In this document: positions 34,771-45,659 of the stretch, piece after piece | Layout of the letters: every line of letters begins with the position of its first letter | How positions within the stretch are numbered: the first letter of the stretch is position 1 | Source: Agrostemma githago | Taxonomy: Eukaryota; Streptophyta; Magnoliopsida; Caryophyllales; Caryophyllaceae | NCBI GenBank assembly: GCA_958450325.1 | Contig: OY288243.1 | Coordinates: 29,785,844 to 29,849,843 of the forward strand | Length of the DNA: 64,000 nt | Direction of reading: 5' to 3' | Notes under the pieces: generated by a model | Seen by the model: only the letters and a program-made list of their open reading frames with translations | Told to the model about the DNA's origin: nothing | Database searches by the model: none | Position numbers and translations under genes: made by a program

Positions 34771-36080
34771 TGATGGGTTCGAAACCCACTAATTAGACTC
34801 CTCTAATTAGTTACTAAATTACTTGTTAATTTAGTATATAAAGATCTAGTTACATGCATGACATCAAATGACAAAAACTAGATATAAGAAGAGATTTCCT
34901 TACATAAACAATGAGGAAATATTGGGCACAATAAGAAAACTCCTTTTCTTATTGTTCTTGAGCTAATAATAGTATGGATGATCCTCCAAAACCTTGAATC
35001 TCCAATGTAGAAGATCTCCTTTAAGTTGCACCAAGAATCAACCCAAATAATCACTAGTATTATTAACTAGATAATAGTAGTGATAAAACAATACTAATAT
35101 TATTAATCTATTACTACTTTAGTAATGAAGATGAATACTAGTATTAGAGAGAGTTTTGGAGAGATGAGGTAAAAAGCCAAAGCTAATGCATGCAAAATCA
35201 ATTGGTGTGTTAAAAAGAGAACAAAGAGCCCCCTTTTTACTACCCCAAAACCGGCCACCCCACATGGGGAAGACTAAAATGCATTATTTTATTTGCATGC
35301 TTAAAGTCTAGTGTCTAGTGTCATTATTACTATTATTTATGCATGTAGTAAAAATAAGACCAACCACTATTGCCATTATTTTTACTAGTGTACCATACAC
35401 ATGTACATAAAATGGGTCCATCTTATTTTGTCATTTGTCATACAAATGCAATGTGTGACATGATCAATTATCTCTATAATTGATCATATCAAATAATATA
35501 CTCTTAACTCTTTAAGTAGTACATTACTATTATATCTATATATAATAGGTCCCATAATAATAATAATAATCAATTAGCTAAATTTACAACTCCTTGTAAA
35601 TATATTAACGGCTAATTACCACTATTCATAAAAGCATACAAAACCTCAACTAATTTAGTAATTAACGTTTAAATACCAAATTAGGTCTTATTTAATCGTA
35701 TTAAAATAAGACGTAAAATTTATTCAGTCAATTATCGTATAATAGACTAATAAACTTAATCGGACAGAGTTCCAAACTCTATCTCCAATAAATAACTCTC
35801 GTTACCATGCATGTATCACTATATACGCAAGGAACTAATTAGCTGTATCAGATACAAATAATTAGTCTTCTATTTGGGTCTCATCCTATAGGTGTGACCA
35901 AAAGGGATCAGCTGATCACCGCCGTCATACGACAGTAACGTCTAACTCTAGTCAGCTGAGCGTTACCGATTTACGTTAATCAACTGACGTGGAGTATCAA
36001 TGTACTAATTATCCCAAATATATTCCGCCCATGAGATTTAATATATCAATGCACTATTGTGGAGGACACTAGCTCCAACA
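34771..36080 (-). repeat. Element D 5' LTR (right on the map)
   Basis: This 1310-bp LTR has the same ends as the left copy. It should hold the element promoter, but I could not place a TATA box with confidence. Confidence 0.96.
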
Positions 36081-37211
36081 TTTTATTTATATTTTGAGTA
36101 ACGAATTTAGAAATATATTAAAGTTACGATAACGACGATAATAATAAAACGCTAATTTCGTTAGAAATGATATTTCTATACATTTCACTAATTTTAATAA
36201 CTTACGTATTTTCTATAAGACTATTTCTATTTTAAGTAAGTTTCTAAAATTAGTAAGTTTATATTATAGAAAGTTTCCCTTTTAATATAAAATTGTTATT
36301 CCTTTTATCCATATCATTTATATTGATTATATTTACTTTTGAATATCGATAATGCCTGTTTTGGAGTTATGGAATGAAGACAAGTGTATGGGTAGAGTAA
36401 TACAGTCTAGGGTATACGTTTTGCCATCAACTATAAAGCTGGTGTGTCTATGTTGAGACGCGTTGGTCGTTGAACTGAGCATGGTTTGTGTTCAGGAGTG
36501 TGTATATTTTGACCTTAAACTTAGATATCGCATCCTGTAAGTCGCTGTCGGGTTGAACTGGATTACGGTTTGTGTCCAGGAGGGGTGTACATTACATAAA
36601 CCAGGACCTCGCTGCACGCAGTCCTGTTATAGTTGAGTTGTCTAGTTAGAGACCGAAGTCTAATTAGTTTTGACTAAGTTCTCGAAGCTAGTTTGAGTAT
36701 TATCCTAGTGAAAGTCTATTCCGTTGCACTGATTGATTTCCATAACGCCATTTTTGAATATTATTATTATCGATTGATATTGACTTGCAGGTTTGCAAAT
36801 GCTTTAAGTATCGCTGAAAACTTATTTTTATTATATCGCTTTAATGTTTTCCATTTTAACTATTTTGATATAGTAATACTATTATTTTTCCATATGATAT
36901 AATATGGCTGGCAGAACGTCCGAGTTACTCCCCACTGACGTGGCTGTTATGTTTATAACATGACAGGTATTTGCTGCTAGGTTTTGGGTGTGAGCTAGCG
37001 AGTAGCGTGGATCCTACTCTTTCTTCATTCTTGTAATTCTATGGATCTGTATAGACCCGTTTGAAGATTTTACTTTTAGCCCTTTTGTAAAAAGAGGCCT
37101 TTGTATTGACTTACCATTTCTTTTAATAAGATATAGTTTGTCAGTGTGTTTTAATCCCAACTCTACAATGTTTCCTCCACTGTATTGCGTTAGAATTTCT
37201 AGGGGATTACA
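36081..37211 (+). repeat. Element B right LTR, piece 3
   Basis: It begins with the second TTTTA copy (36081-36085) and runs to the LTR end GGGGATTACA, matching the last part of the left LTR. It is followed by GTCCT, the target duplication of element B. Confidence 0.93.
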
Positions 37212-37216
37212 GTCCT

Positions 37217-37278
37217 ATTGTCATCGGGTGTTTGTTGGGCACTTCTGCAGCCACCAGATCCAAATCTGGGTGTCTACA
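37217..37278 (-). repeat. Element A 5' LTR, outer end
   Basis: These 62 bp, read on the minus strand, start TGTAGACACCCAGATTTGG and continue with CAACAAACACCCGATGA, matching the first bases of the LTRs of C (ACAAAACACCCGATGGTGA) and G. They join 4896 once element B and one GTCCT copy are removed. The outer edge abuts the PEPC exon. Confidence 0.85.
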
Positions 37279-40200
37279 CACTCGCGATGCAGAAGTTCGG
37301 CAGTGAGTACGTCAGAAGGGGCAGTCGCCATGGAAATGATGTACGCATCAAAAATGTCCGATGGGAGTTCCGAGATGACGTGAAACGTGTCGAGAATGTC
37401 AGAGATTTCTTCTGTTTTGGGAAGGTCGGCACCAAACAAAGGGCGCTTGCCCTGAAGCTCGGATAAGAGCCATTCTTGTCTTTTATCTTCCGGCCAGTCG
37501 CGGTAGGACCCGATCTCCAAGTGCCTGGTGATGGTATCCATTACATCGGTGTGCCTATCTGATTCTTGCCTGATATGGAGCCTTACGAAAGAAAGTCCGA
37601 AAGTTGAGACTTGTCTCATGAAATCGGGAAGACTTCCATTAGCGATTGGGCGATCACCACATGCGCAGAGTGAGCTATAGCATAGCTCGAGAGGCTCTAG
37701 AAACTACACGAAGAACATAAACTATGAGATTTAGCTCAGTAAGACGGTAATTGTTAGATTTGAGAAGTTAATAGGAAAAGGGACGCGGAAGATGATCGTG
37801 AATGTAGCGGAAAACCAAACCTCATCGGTATGGTTGAAAATCGCTTCTTCAGGGATATCAGAGACAACATTTGTCAGTAAATGGCAAGCACGTTCACGTG
37901 TATTATAGAGCTTATCTCTCACGTCAGCAAGAATAACATGGTATGGTCATTTGGAGGAATTTTCTTCCAGAACACTGCACAGTTGCAACAACAGAAGAAA
38001 AATTAGCATCACTTTCACCAAAATTGCCTACAACTAAAGAAGAACCAGTAAGAAATGAAACTTCTCGGGAAAAAGGTTCCTACTCTTATCGCTTTCTATT
38101 CTCACCTACCTCATCATTAAAAATTGAAGACGATAAAAGTGAAAACATACTCAATTTAAAACTGATATGACGAACATTAAAGAAAGGAAACCATACCGAT
38201 GTAGTGTTTAGCATCTCTCTTCGAAAATCTGTGAAGTTCTTCTGCTCGGGCACGTAGTTCATCACTGCATCTCCACATAGATAGCTGATGGTCAAAAAAA
38301 TGAGATGGTAAGTAAAACTGAGCTACAGTAAAAGTTTTACTCTTCATGGAATAAAGAAAAAAATATATGTACCTCAAACATCAGGTCCTCGATCTGAGAG
38401 AAGTACATATTGGCAGCCATCATTCTAGCCAATAAGCAGACGTCTGTAGTAACTTCGAATGTAAACCTAGGATTCCCTGCAGCGAAAGAACAAATTGAAA
38501 AACGATGTAAGTGTTGAACATTCGTCGGGGGTTGAAGATAAATGATGAACGTAAACACAACATGATCTCATACCATCTCGATCACCGCCCATCCAAGATG
38601 AGAACTGAATAAGAGGGGCGTTATACGGAACACGTTCAGTTATGCCAATGTTCTTCAATGTTTTATCAAGGCTTCTTAGAAACATAGGAACACCTTTCCA
38701 TATCGTCTCATGAAAATAGCTCATTCCTGCCCTCATCTCATCCTGAGGGGTAGGCTGAGTCCTCCTGATCTCATATGTGCGGAATGCAACTTGTATCTGA
38801 AAGCCAAAATGCAATCAGATTCAACATCCTGAGCATATTCGACATCTAACGACTGACTTTACAAAGACAGAGACGGCTTCCAGATACTAAAATCTAGTGT
38901 GACAAACTGACGATACTTACCACTCGGAGATAGTAAATTAATCACATATATACCTCTCTTTGAAGAGCTTCATCAAGTTCTTGTTTGTCATTGAGATTGA
39001 TATCTTTAGCATAAAGCTGAGCCAAACAATTTCTTATCCTGGAAAGAAAGAAAACAATGGTCATAATTCGTAAGACGAACAAGCATGCCAACGTGACCAA
39101 TGGAATTTCAGCACATGGTTAAGCGATATCAGTCGCAAGACATACTTGCCATGCTTCTGGAGCAAAGATCTACGAACAGACTGGGTAGGGTGAGCAGTGA
39201 GAACCAAGTCGACGGTTTGGTTTTTCAAAGTATCGAAAATTTCTTAAGGGGATTTTTTCATATCAACCACAAGCCTCCTTAGTGTTTCTTCGAAATCAGA
39301 TTCAGTTATGGCAGAACTTTCATCAAAAAAATCTCCTTTCTTCACCTTCTTAATCCCTCTACGGTAACCTATCTGGACTTCCTCGGCTATGTTGCCCAAG
39401 TTAAGCATGTAAACAAAAGATTTCGTGACCACGATAGAATCTCTATCGTCTAATAAACTGGTGATCATGTTTTTGAGCTCTTCCAGCTTCTTAGGATCAC
39501 GAGTCCTTTCGTATCCTTTCATATTCCGCAGCGTATTCATACAACTCTTGAGCCTATTGCACACATACAACTATTAAATCCAACTAATTTACACACAAAA
39601 CCAAACGAATGAACATAGTAGTTGCACAATAATGTAAGCATTGACAGTCGTCGTGTTATTTCAGGCAGCCTGAGCAAAAATGATTACGTACTCGTACACT
39701 GGTAACTAGAACTATGATGCATATGAGGACAGTTTTAGGGAGACGACACAGCGAAAATACAGCAAGTGAACTTCAGTTCGGTTCAGTTCAAAATTTCAAT
39801 CCAAAAGACAAAGTCCCAAAAATCACATAAAAATCCCAACTAAGGACAACTACATAGTCAAAAAGATCATGACATCGGTAACTAAGACCATCCCCAAGCA
39901 ATAGTCTAAGTTAATTGGGTCACTACCCATTTTTCAGTCTTAATCTTATCCAGTTATACTTTTGTGTTCGGTCAATCAAATAAGAACAACTACATGGTCA
40001 AAAAGATCATGACATCGGTCATCAATAAGGACAACCACCTCAAACTTGTTGAGCTTTCATGTATACTTATTGAGTTTACAACATTTATGTGATTTAGCTC
40101 GATATCTTTACACTGAAACTCAGAAGTTTACAACAAAAATCGAAAACTTTGTGATAACATTCAAAATCATGAAACCAGTTGTAGATAACTGGTTGTATAA

Positions 40201-40449
40201 TCTACCATTAGGGATTCAAACCTGGGACCTATCGTTCACGGCTAGGCCAAGACATTGTCTTTGGTAACGGACTTATTATTCTAAAATTTGTGTAATAGTT
40301 GCATTCATATTTGAAAAAAGCTTTAAAATAAAAAATAAATAAAAAAATACAGTAATAAAAATGGAAATAATTAATTGATTAATACTCCATACCGTTTTCT
40401 TGATGTCTTCACCATGAAGAGACCGAAGAATATCGAGAAAACGATCAAG

Positions 40450-42159
40450 TGGTCGAGGAGACTGTGAGAAATTGTTAACTCGAATAGTGTCACGCATTTC
40501 GAGTATTGGTGTGCGGCGTCTGTCATATGCAGGTAGGCTGACTTTGGTTCAGTCTGTGCTGTCCCAGCTGCATAATTATTGGTAGGGATGTCAACGGGTC
40601 GGTTTCGGGTCGGGTGGAGTCTCACCTGAATCCGCATACTCCACCCGATCCATCCGTCACCCGATTAACCCACCACCCGGATCCAATCCATCCGTCATCC
40701 GCGGGTGATTCGGGTGGATCGGGTGCTTAGCGGATGAAAAATAATTTTTTAAAATACAATAAAAAATATACAAATTATAAGATGCGTAAAGTTTTTTGGG
40801 ATTTTTTGGTGGTCGGAAATTAAGACGGGGAAAGAAAATCTAAAATGGTGGCCGCCAAAGTGATTACGGAAAATATTTTCTTAGGATTTTAAGAAAAAAA
40901 AAGGATAATGAGTATAAAAATAGAGTGAAATTAAATTTTTTTTTTATATATTCATATAATTTTTTTAAAAAATATATAAACGGGTGAATGGATCGGGTGG
41001 ACGGATCGGGTGACGGGTGAAAAATCTCCACCCGAATCCGACCCGATCCATCACCCGATTCATCCGTCATCCGCTTAAAATCCATTTAGTTCGGGTTTTC
41101 GTCCATTAGTTTTATTCGGGTGGATGAATTTTGAACGGGTTCGGGTGAAATTGACATCCCTAATTATTGGGCTATGGTATTTGTTATCCCAAAATATGTG
41201 ATGGCTCGTATTGGATCTTTGTGTCGCAATTTCCTCTGGGATGGTGGTATTGATGGTCCTAGTCGAGCTCTGGTAAGTTGGGAGAAAATTTGCTATCCCA
41301 AGGATGAAGGCGGGCTTTGTCTTAGGGATTTAGTAACTTGGAATGAAGCTGCGGTGGCGAAGTTGGCTTCGTGGGTGTTTGATCAGCCTGATAGGTTGTG
41401 GGTCAGGTGGGTCAGCTGTATTTACCTGAAGGGGACTACTTGGAGTGAGTAAGAGCCTAATACTGATGTCACCTGGGCTTGGAGGAAGGTTTGTCAGGCT
41501 AAAGAGAAGATTAAACACATGTTTGAGAATGGGTTGTGGCATGGCTTGCAGCCTGTGTATTTGATATCTAGAGCCTATGCTGAACTCCGGAATCATAAAC
41601 CGCGAGTAGCGTGGGCTAGGCTGGTGTGGAGTGGGTGGAGTGTCCCCAGACATAGTTTTATCGCTTGGCTGGTCTATCGGGGAGCTTTAAACACGCGAAA
41701 TAAATTATTGAAGTTTGGAGTGGCAGATTCAGACCTGTGTTTTTTATGTGAATCACATGTTGAGACTGTAGAGCATCTGTTCTTTGGGTGTTGCTGGAGT
41801 TCTCGGGTGGTTGACATGCTGAGTGGTTGGGTGAAGAAAAGCATACCGAGCAGTGGAGGTTTAGCATGGGCAATCAGGGTAAGAGGAACGAAACTACAGT
41901 GCAACGTCATGCGGGCTTTGATTAATGCCTTAATAAACCATGTGTGGAGACAGAGAAATTTGACCAGAATTGAGGGAATGATCCAACAACCGGAGTTTGT
42001 AGTAAAACTGATTAAGATGGATGTGCGCAATAGAATAATGTGTAAGATTAGATATCCATTAAGTTCTAAAGACGCTAGATGGCTACGTAATTTGACATAG
42101 TCATATTCTTTGTAAATTGGTTCGCTGATTAATATATACTTACATTTCAAAAAAAAAAA
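40450..42159 (+). mobile_element. 5'-truncated LINE with reverse-transcriptase end and zf-RVT domain
   Basis: Read on the plus strand, with the MITE removed, one frame gives CEKLLTRIVSRISSIGVRRL, SYAGRLTLVQSVLSQLHNYW, FLWDGGIDGPSRALVSWEKI and DEGGLCLRDLVTWNEAAVAK. The zf-RVT domain follows: RVAWARLVWSGWSVPRHSFI then CFLCESHVETVEHLFFGC (about 41734-41787). The frame ends at 42100 and an A run at 42149-42159 marks the 3' tail. This is the C-terminal end of ORF2 of a plant non-LTR element. There is one in-frame stop at 41450. It splits the first PEPC exon between HAL and LDRF. About one codon of PEPC seems lost at the junction and I see no clear target duplication. Confidence 0.88.
40583..41162. 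mobile_element. hAT-type MITE, 580 bp
   Basis: The ends are TAGGGATGTCAA and TTGACATCCCTA, perfect 12-bp terminal inverted repeats, and the flanks are an exact 8-bp duplication ATTATTGG (40575-40582 and 41163-41170). An 8-bp duplication and this end sequence fit the hAT superfamily. The interior has long inverted GC-rich arms built of GGGTCGGGTGGA/CCACCCGATCC words around an AT-rich centre, so the element can fold back on itself. It has no coding capacity and lies inside the LINE. Confidence 0.95.
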
Positions 42160-42343
42160 CAAAGCATGATACTCAACTAACTTATCGTCTTCCAACACTT
42201 TCCCTGGTGCCAGTAACCTTAGCTGCGCAGAAGAAAATAGGCTGGCTGTCACATACAAAGGCAGGTACAACAAAGACAAAAATAGACACTAACTCTCACC
42301 TTTGGTCACTACCATTCTCATGTATCCCTTGAATTAAAAGCTA

Positions 42344-42447
42344 CAACGAGCTTCATCGGGGACAAACATCTTACCCATGCCTTCCCAATCGATTTTGCTT
42401 GATGCCTTGAAGCTCACATCCACAATCTTCTTCCCGACTCCGCTCAT
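42344..42447 (-). pseudogene. ATPQ: Mitochondrial ATP synthase subunit d, N-terminal fragment
   Basis: A minus-strand ATG at 42447 opens a frame beginning MSGVGKKIVDVSFKASSKID and continuing WEGMGKMFVPDEAR. This matches the N-terminus of plant mitochondrial F1Fo ATP synthase subunit d, a peripheral stalk subunit of about 168 residues. Homology stops after DEAR (42356) and the frame ends three codons later (CSF, then TAA at 42344-42346), probably by running past an exon end or breakpoint. The remaining three quarters of the protein are absent. It lies only 116 bp upstream of the first PEPC exon on the same strand, which is not a normal arrangement for either gene. Confidence 0.82.
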
Positions 42448-42927
42448 TTTGTGATGATCTCTGAATCACCATCTCAATCGACCCACCAAACCCTAAACCT
42501 GAAGTACCTTGTATGCATTAGCGAAAAAACGAAAGACGAATGAATTAGTAGGTCAAAGAAAGAAAGAAAGGAGAAGAGACTGAGAAGGAAACTGTAAGAG
42601 TTGCTAGTAACACAGTAAATATGCTGAGCAATGAACAACATCAACAAATTGTCAGCAATGTGAACAGTGAGAAGCAAAAGATTATGATCATCATAAATGT
42701 TACTCCAATAGCTCTGTGATATCCCCCCTACATCTGCGAATATAATTTACCAACAGTTATTTCATTGATAGCTAAACCTCTCAATTCTACCTATGAATCT
42801 ACGATACCCGCCTGAAAATCCTAATTTCCGTAGATTTTTTAAAAGAAAGAACAAGTTGTAAAAAAATTGTTAACACAAATAAAGGTATGACAAACTAACT
42901 AACGGAAGGTTTAAATGACCCTACTAT
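42448..42927 (-). other. Sequence upstream of the subunit d fragment
   Basis: About 480 bp of AT-rich sequence separates the subunit d start from solo LTR E. It may include the captured 5' untranslated region or promoter of the subunit d gene. I see no other coding sequence. The last bases ACTAT (42923-42927) are one copy of the target duplication of E. Confidence 0.4.
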
Positions 42928-45659
42928 TGTAACACCCGCTATTTTTCCTTGAGTTTTATCCTTTCCGTTATGACTTCGTCATAACTCTGTCAAATTTCGG
43001 CCTCATATTTCATCGTTTTACCAAGCTTTATTTTATTTTTGAGTTTAATGATATTTATTTTTATTGTTAAAGATATTAATTCTCTTAAATCCATTTATTT
43101 GGTTTCTTCGTAAACTATTTAATTTTCCGCGAGGAATCCTATTTCTCTTTGAATTGACGTTTTTAAGCTCGGATTTAAGTTATTTCTTTTCCTAAAAATG
43201 TTTAAATACATTTATATAATATTTTTCAACTAAGAATATTTTTATTTACTAAAAATAAGCCATTTATGATTTTAATACGAAGTTTCGTAAATAATTATTT
43301 TCCAACGCGAGGTTTACTCAAATTGCTTTGTAATGCTTTTAATAATTTTATGATTCTTATTTTTAAGCAACCCACAACTAAAAGAAATACTTTTGACTTC
43401 TTTTTGGACCATGACACCCTTGGTCACACACTTTCACATTTTTTTAACACTTGGTATTATTACTTGATTACAAGACTCTTCACACTCTTCATTTTTGGAC
43501 TTATTACAAGACTCTTCACACTCCCTTCTTATTCATTTTGGCTGGTGTTTTGGATGCTTTAACATAGTTGTTATCATTTTAATAGTCCACATTCATACAC
43601 TCATCTCATCATAATTTATTCGTTCATTTTTATTCAACACATTAAACAAGAAATACCCTTCATTTCCTCTCCTTTGGCCATGATTTTCAACAGATTTTCC
43701 AGCCTAGATTTATTTCAAAATCGAGTCTTGATCATCCCATTTTCATCTCCAAATTAATTGTCTATCGTTTCCCTTCGTTAAGGTAATAATCGATGTTATT
43801 TCCGATTGTTATTTACCTTGTTTCTTTCAGTTTTCTCATGGTATTTTTGTACCATGTATGTTATGCGATGTAGGAGTCTTGGTCAACCCTGAAACCGACG
43901 AATTTATCGTAGACTCGGATTTGGAGTGAAGGTAACGTCGGTGTTACTCGGTATTGCTTGATTTTATTGTTGTAATTGCATGTATATATTTATAATTTTA
44001 TTTTTGACAATATATGTGTGTCATATAATCTGGAAAATTTTTAAAAGTTGAAAATTTGCATTTTTCGGTATTTTTATCGCTTTTACGAGATTAACGATTA
44101 AATCGTTATATTAATTTGTAAAATCGTAATATTCGGCCTAAACTTGTAATATATGATTATATTCTGTAAAAATGATGTTTTTGATGATTTTTATAATTTA
44201 GTATTTTTCTGATATTTTAGTTATCGATTATTGAATTATTACCGTTTACGGACAAAAACGATTAAAAGTTGATTTTTAGTTCTAGTACCTAAACATTTTA
44301 TTTTAATCTGAATTTTGACGTGGTGAAACTTTATGATGAAATAGAATTTTCTGAATTTATTCATAGTTTTTCGGAATTGTTAAGTCGATGAATTAATTAA
44401 TCACTTTAAATCATCGTTTATCGTTAAAACCGCTTTGTCGTTTAAATTCTCGATTTCTGGTCCTATGATTAAATCTGGAAAAAATATGATTATAATTATT
44501 TCTTAATAAAATTTAATTTTATGATTTTTAGTGCTTTAATAAAATGTTAGGAACGATAAGTTTTATTAATGGTATCGTTAATTGTGAAAACGGGTTTAAA
44601 TGACGGTTTTAACGAGGTTTATTAAATCTGGAATATTTGGAAGTCTGGAAAAATAGTATTTTCTGGAAAATCATGATTTTTAAGTTTAATATTAATTTTT
44701 GGATATTAATACTTAAATCGTTTTGTAATTACTATTTTTATTAATCGTTATTGTCGAGATTAGACGATTAACGAGAAAACGTTTTAAAAACCGAGTTTTA
44801 GGATTATGGAAAATTTTATTTTCTGGACAGAATGTCCATAAATATATTTTAGCAATTTTACGTGATTTTTGTACTATTTATTAGAGTCTTTAATTAATAA
44901 GTATTGATTTTTGGACAAATTGTGATTTATCGTTAAAATGCTTCGTCTTACCTAAAAGAATTATTTTTCCAGCCATTTTGAAAATATTTGATTCTGAAAC
45001 ATTAAGAGTTAAATCATCCCTTAACATACTCTAAATATATTCAATGGTTTAATTAAATAAAAGACGTTAAAAGATTTAATTTGACATTTGCAGTAAAATC
45101 CTATTTATAATCGTATTGTCGAAACTAATAATAATTAGGGAATTTTAGTTTTGTAAATTTTGGAGACACCCTAATTAGAAGTATTTAAATTGTTTAAAAC
45201 ATTTCTAAATCATTTTATAAACACTTGTATGACGTTTCAATAATTTCATTAACTCAAATGTTCTCGTTTTAAGAATTAATATCGTTAAGGCCGAAAGTAC
45301 TAGTTTTATACATCTATATCGTTTACTAAAAATGTGTTATTTGTATGAACTAATATTTTTACTATTTTGATATGATGCTATTTTGGGTAAATTTTCTAAA
45401 AATAAAAGTTTCCTAAAATAGAAAAGTTTCCTCTTTTGGAAAGTGATCCTTTTCTTTTTGTTCTCTTATTATTTATAATGATTATATCTTTTGAATATCG
45501 ATAATGACTTTGTTTTGGAGTTATGGAATAAGGACAAGTGTGAGGTTAGAGTAATATAATCTGGGGTTTACGTTTTTGCCATCAACTATAAGGCTGGTGT
45601 GTCTTTATGGGGCACACTGGTTGTTGAACCGAGCATATATGGTGTTCGGGAGTGTGTGT

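Larger units (their letters stand above)
26865..36080 (-). mobile_element. Element D: intact Ty1/copia retrotransposon, minus strand
   Basis: This 9216-bp element is flanked by the exact duplication TTTTA (26860-26864, 36081-36085) and sits in the right LTR of element B. The two LTRs are 1310 bp each and nearly identical. Primer site, polypurine tract and one uninterrupted 1336-codon polyprotein are present, all on the minus strand. Nothing visible prevents it from being autonomous. The near identity of the LTRs means it is the youngest insertion in the nest. The polyprotein looks like the Tork/Angela group of plant copia elements, an assignment I make with modest certainty. Confidence 0.96.
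4897..37211 (+). mobile_element. Element B: non-autonomous Ty3/gypsy (chromovirus-type) element with giant LTRs, carrying C and D
   Basis: The element begins TGTAACACCC and ends GGGGATTACA, and is flanked by the exact 5-bp duplication GTCCT (4892-4896 and 37212-37216). Its right LTR contains the later insertions C and D. Without them the element is about 8.6 kb with LTRs of 2953 and about 2956 bp. The primer site matches initiator tRNA-Met. The sequence before the right LTR (TTCGAGGACGAAATTTC then TAGTGGGAAAGAT) resembles the 3' end of chromovirus elements such as Tekay/Del. No gag or pol frame is present, so it must have moved using proteins from a relative, as LARD-type elements do. The lineage call is an inference from the ends. 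Confidence 0.85.
1..37278 (-). mobile_element. Element A: Tat-lineage Ty3/gypsy retrotransposon, minus strand, outermost of the nest, partial
   Basis: Read on the minus strand, this element begins with TGTAGACACCC at 37278, the same LTR start seen in elements C and G. Its 5' LTR runs leftward to about 2803 and is interrupted by element B. A primer binding site, leader and gag remnant follow, and the rest lies left of the window. The bases just outside the right end are CACTC (37279-37283), so a second CACTC should flank the far end. The element is inserted in an exon of the PEPC fragment. The lineage call rests on the tRNA-Arg-like primer site, the gag knuckle pattern and LTR similarity to C, whose pol carries the Tat-type second RNase H. 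The 4897-37211 span inside these limits belongs to elements B, C and D. Confidence 0.85.
37279..42228 (-). pseudogene. PPC: Plant-type phosphoenolpyruvate carboxylase, 5' half, broken by element A and a LINE
   Basis: PEPC adds bicarbonate to phosphoenolpyruvate to form oxaloacetate in the cytosol. Minus-strand exons, with AG/GT borders, are about: 42160-42228 plus 40393-40449 (one exon split by a LINE), 39146-39553, 38954-39038, 38574-38796, 38373-38476, 38197-38284, 37821-37974 and 37279-37703. Motifs include GKVLEDDKLVEY, LDRFLDIL, the catalytic-histidine segment VDLVLTAHPTQSVRRSLLQ, NAPLIQFSSWMGGDRDG, SMWRCSDELRARAEELHR and STFGLSFVRLHIRQESDRHT. The last exon reaches ATAPSDVLTAELLHREC and is cut there by the LTR of A. 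The C-terminal part with the GRGG loop and tetramer end is missing from the window. Defects are a TAA after DMKKSP in exon 2, frameshifts early in exon 2 and in exon 7 (about 37940), and loss of the normal start. Intron-exon structure is kept, so this is not a processed copy. Confidence 0.93.

Noticed and set aside
37138..37466. Two plus-strand frames crossing the LTR end of B, LTR of A and the PEPC exon
   Set aside because: They cross three unrelated junctions and are antisense to the PEPC exon.
41658..42279. 201-codon minus-strand frame
   Set aside because: Only its first part (42160-42228) is PEPC exon; the remainder is antisense to the LINE frame and starts in an apparent intron.
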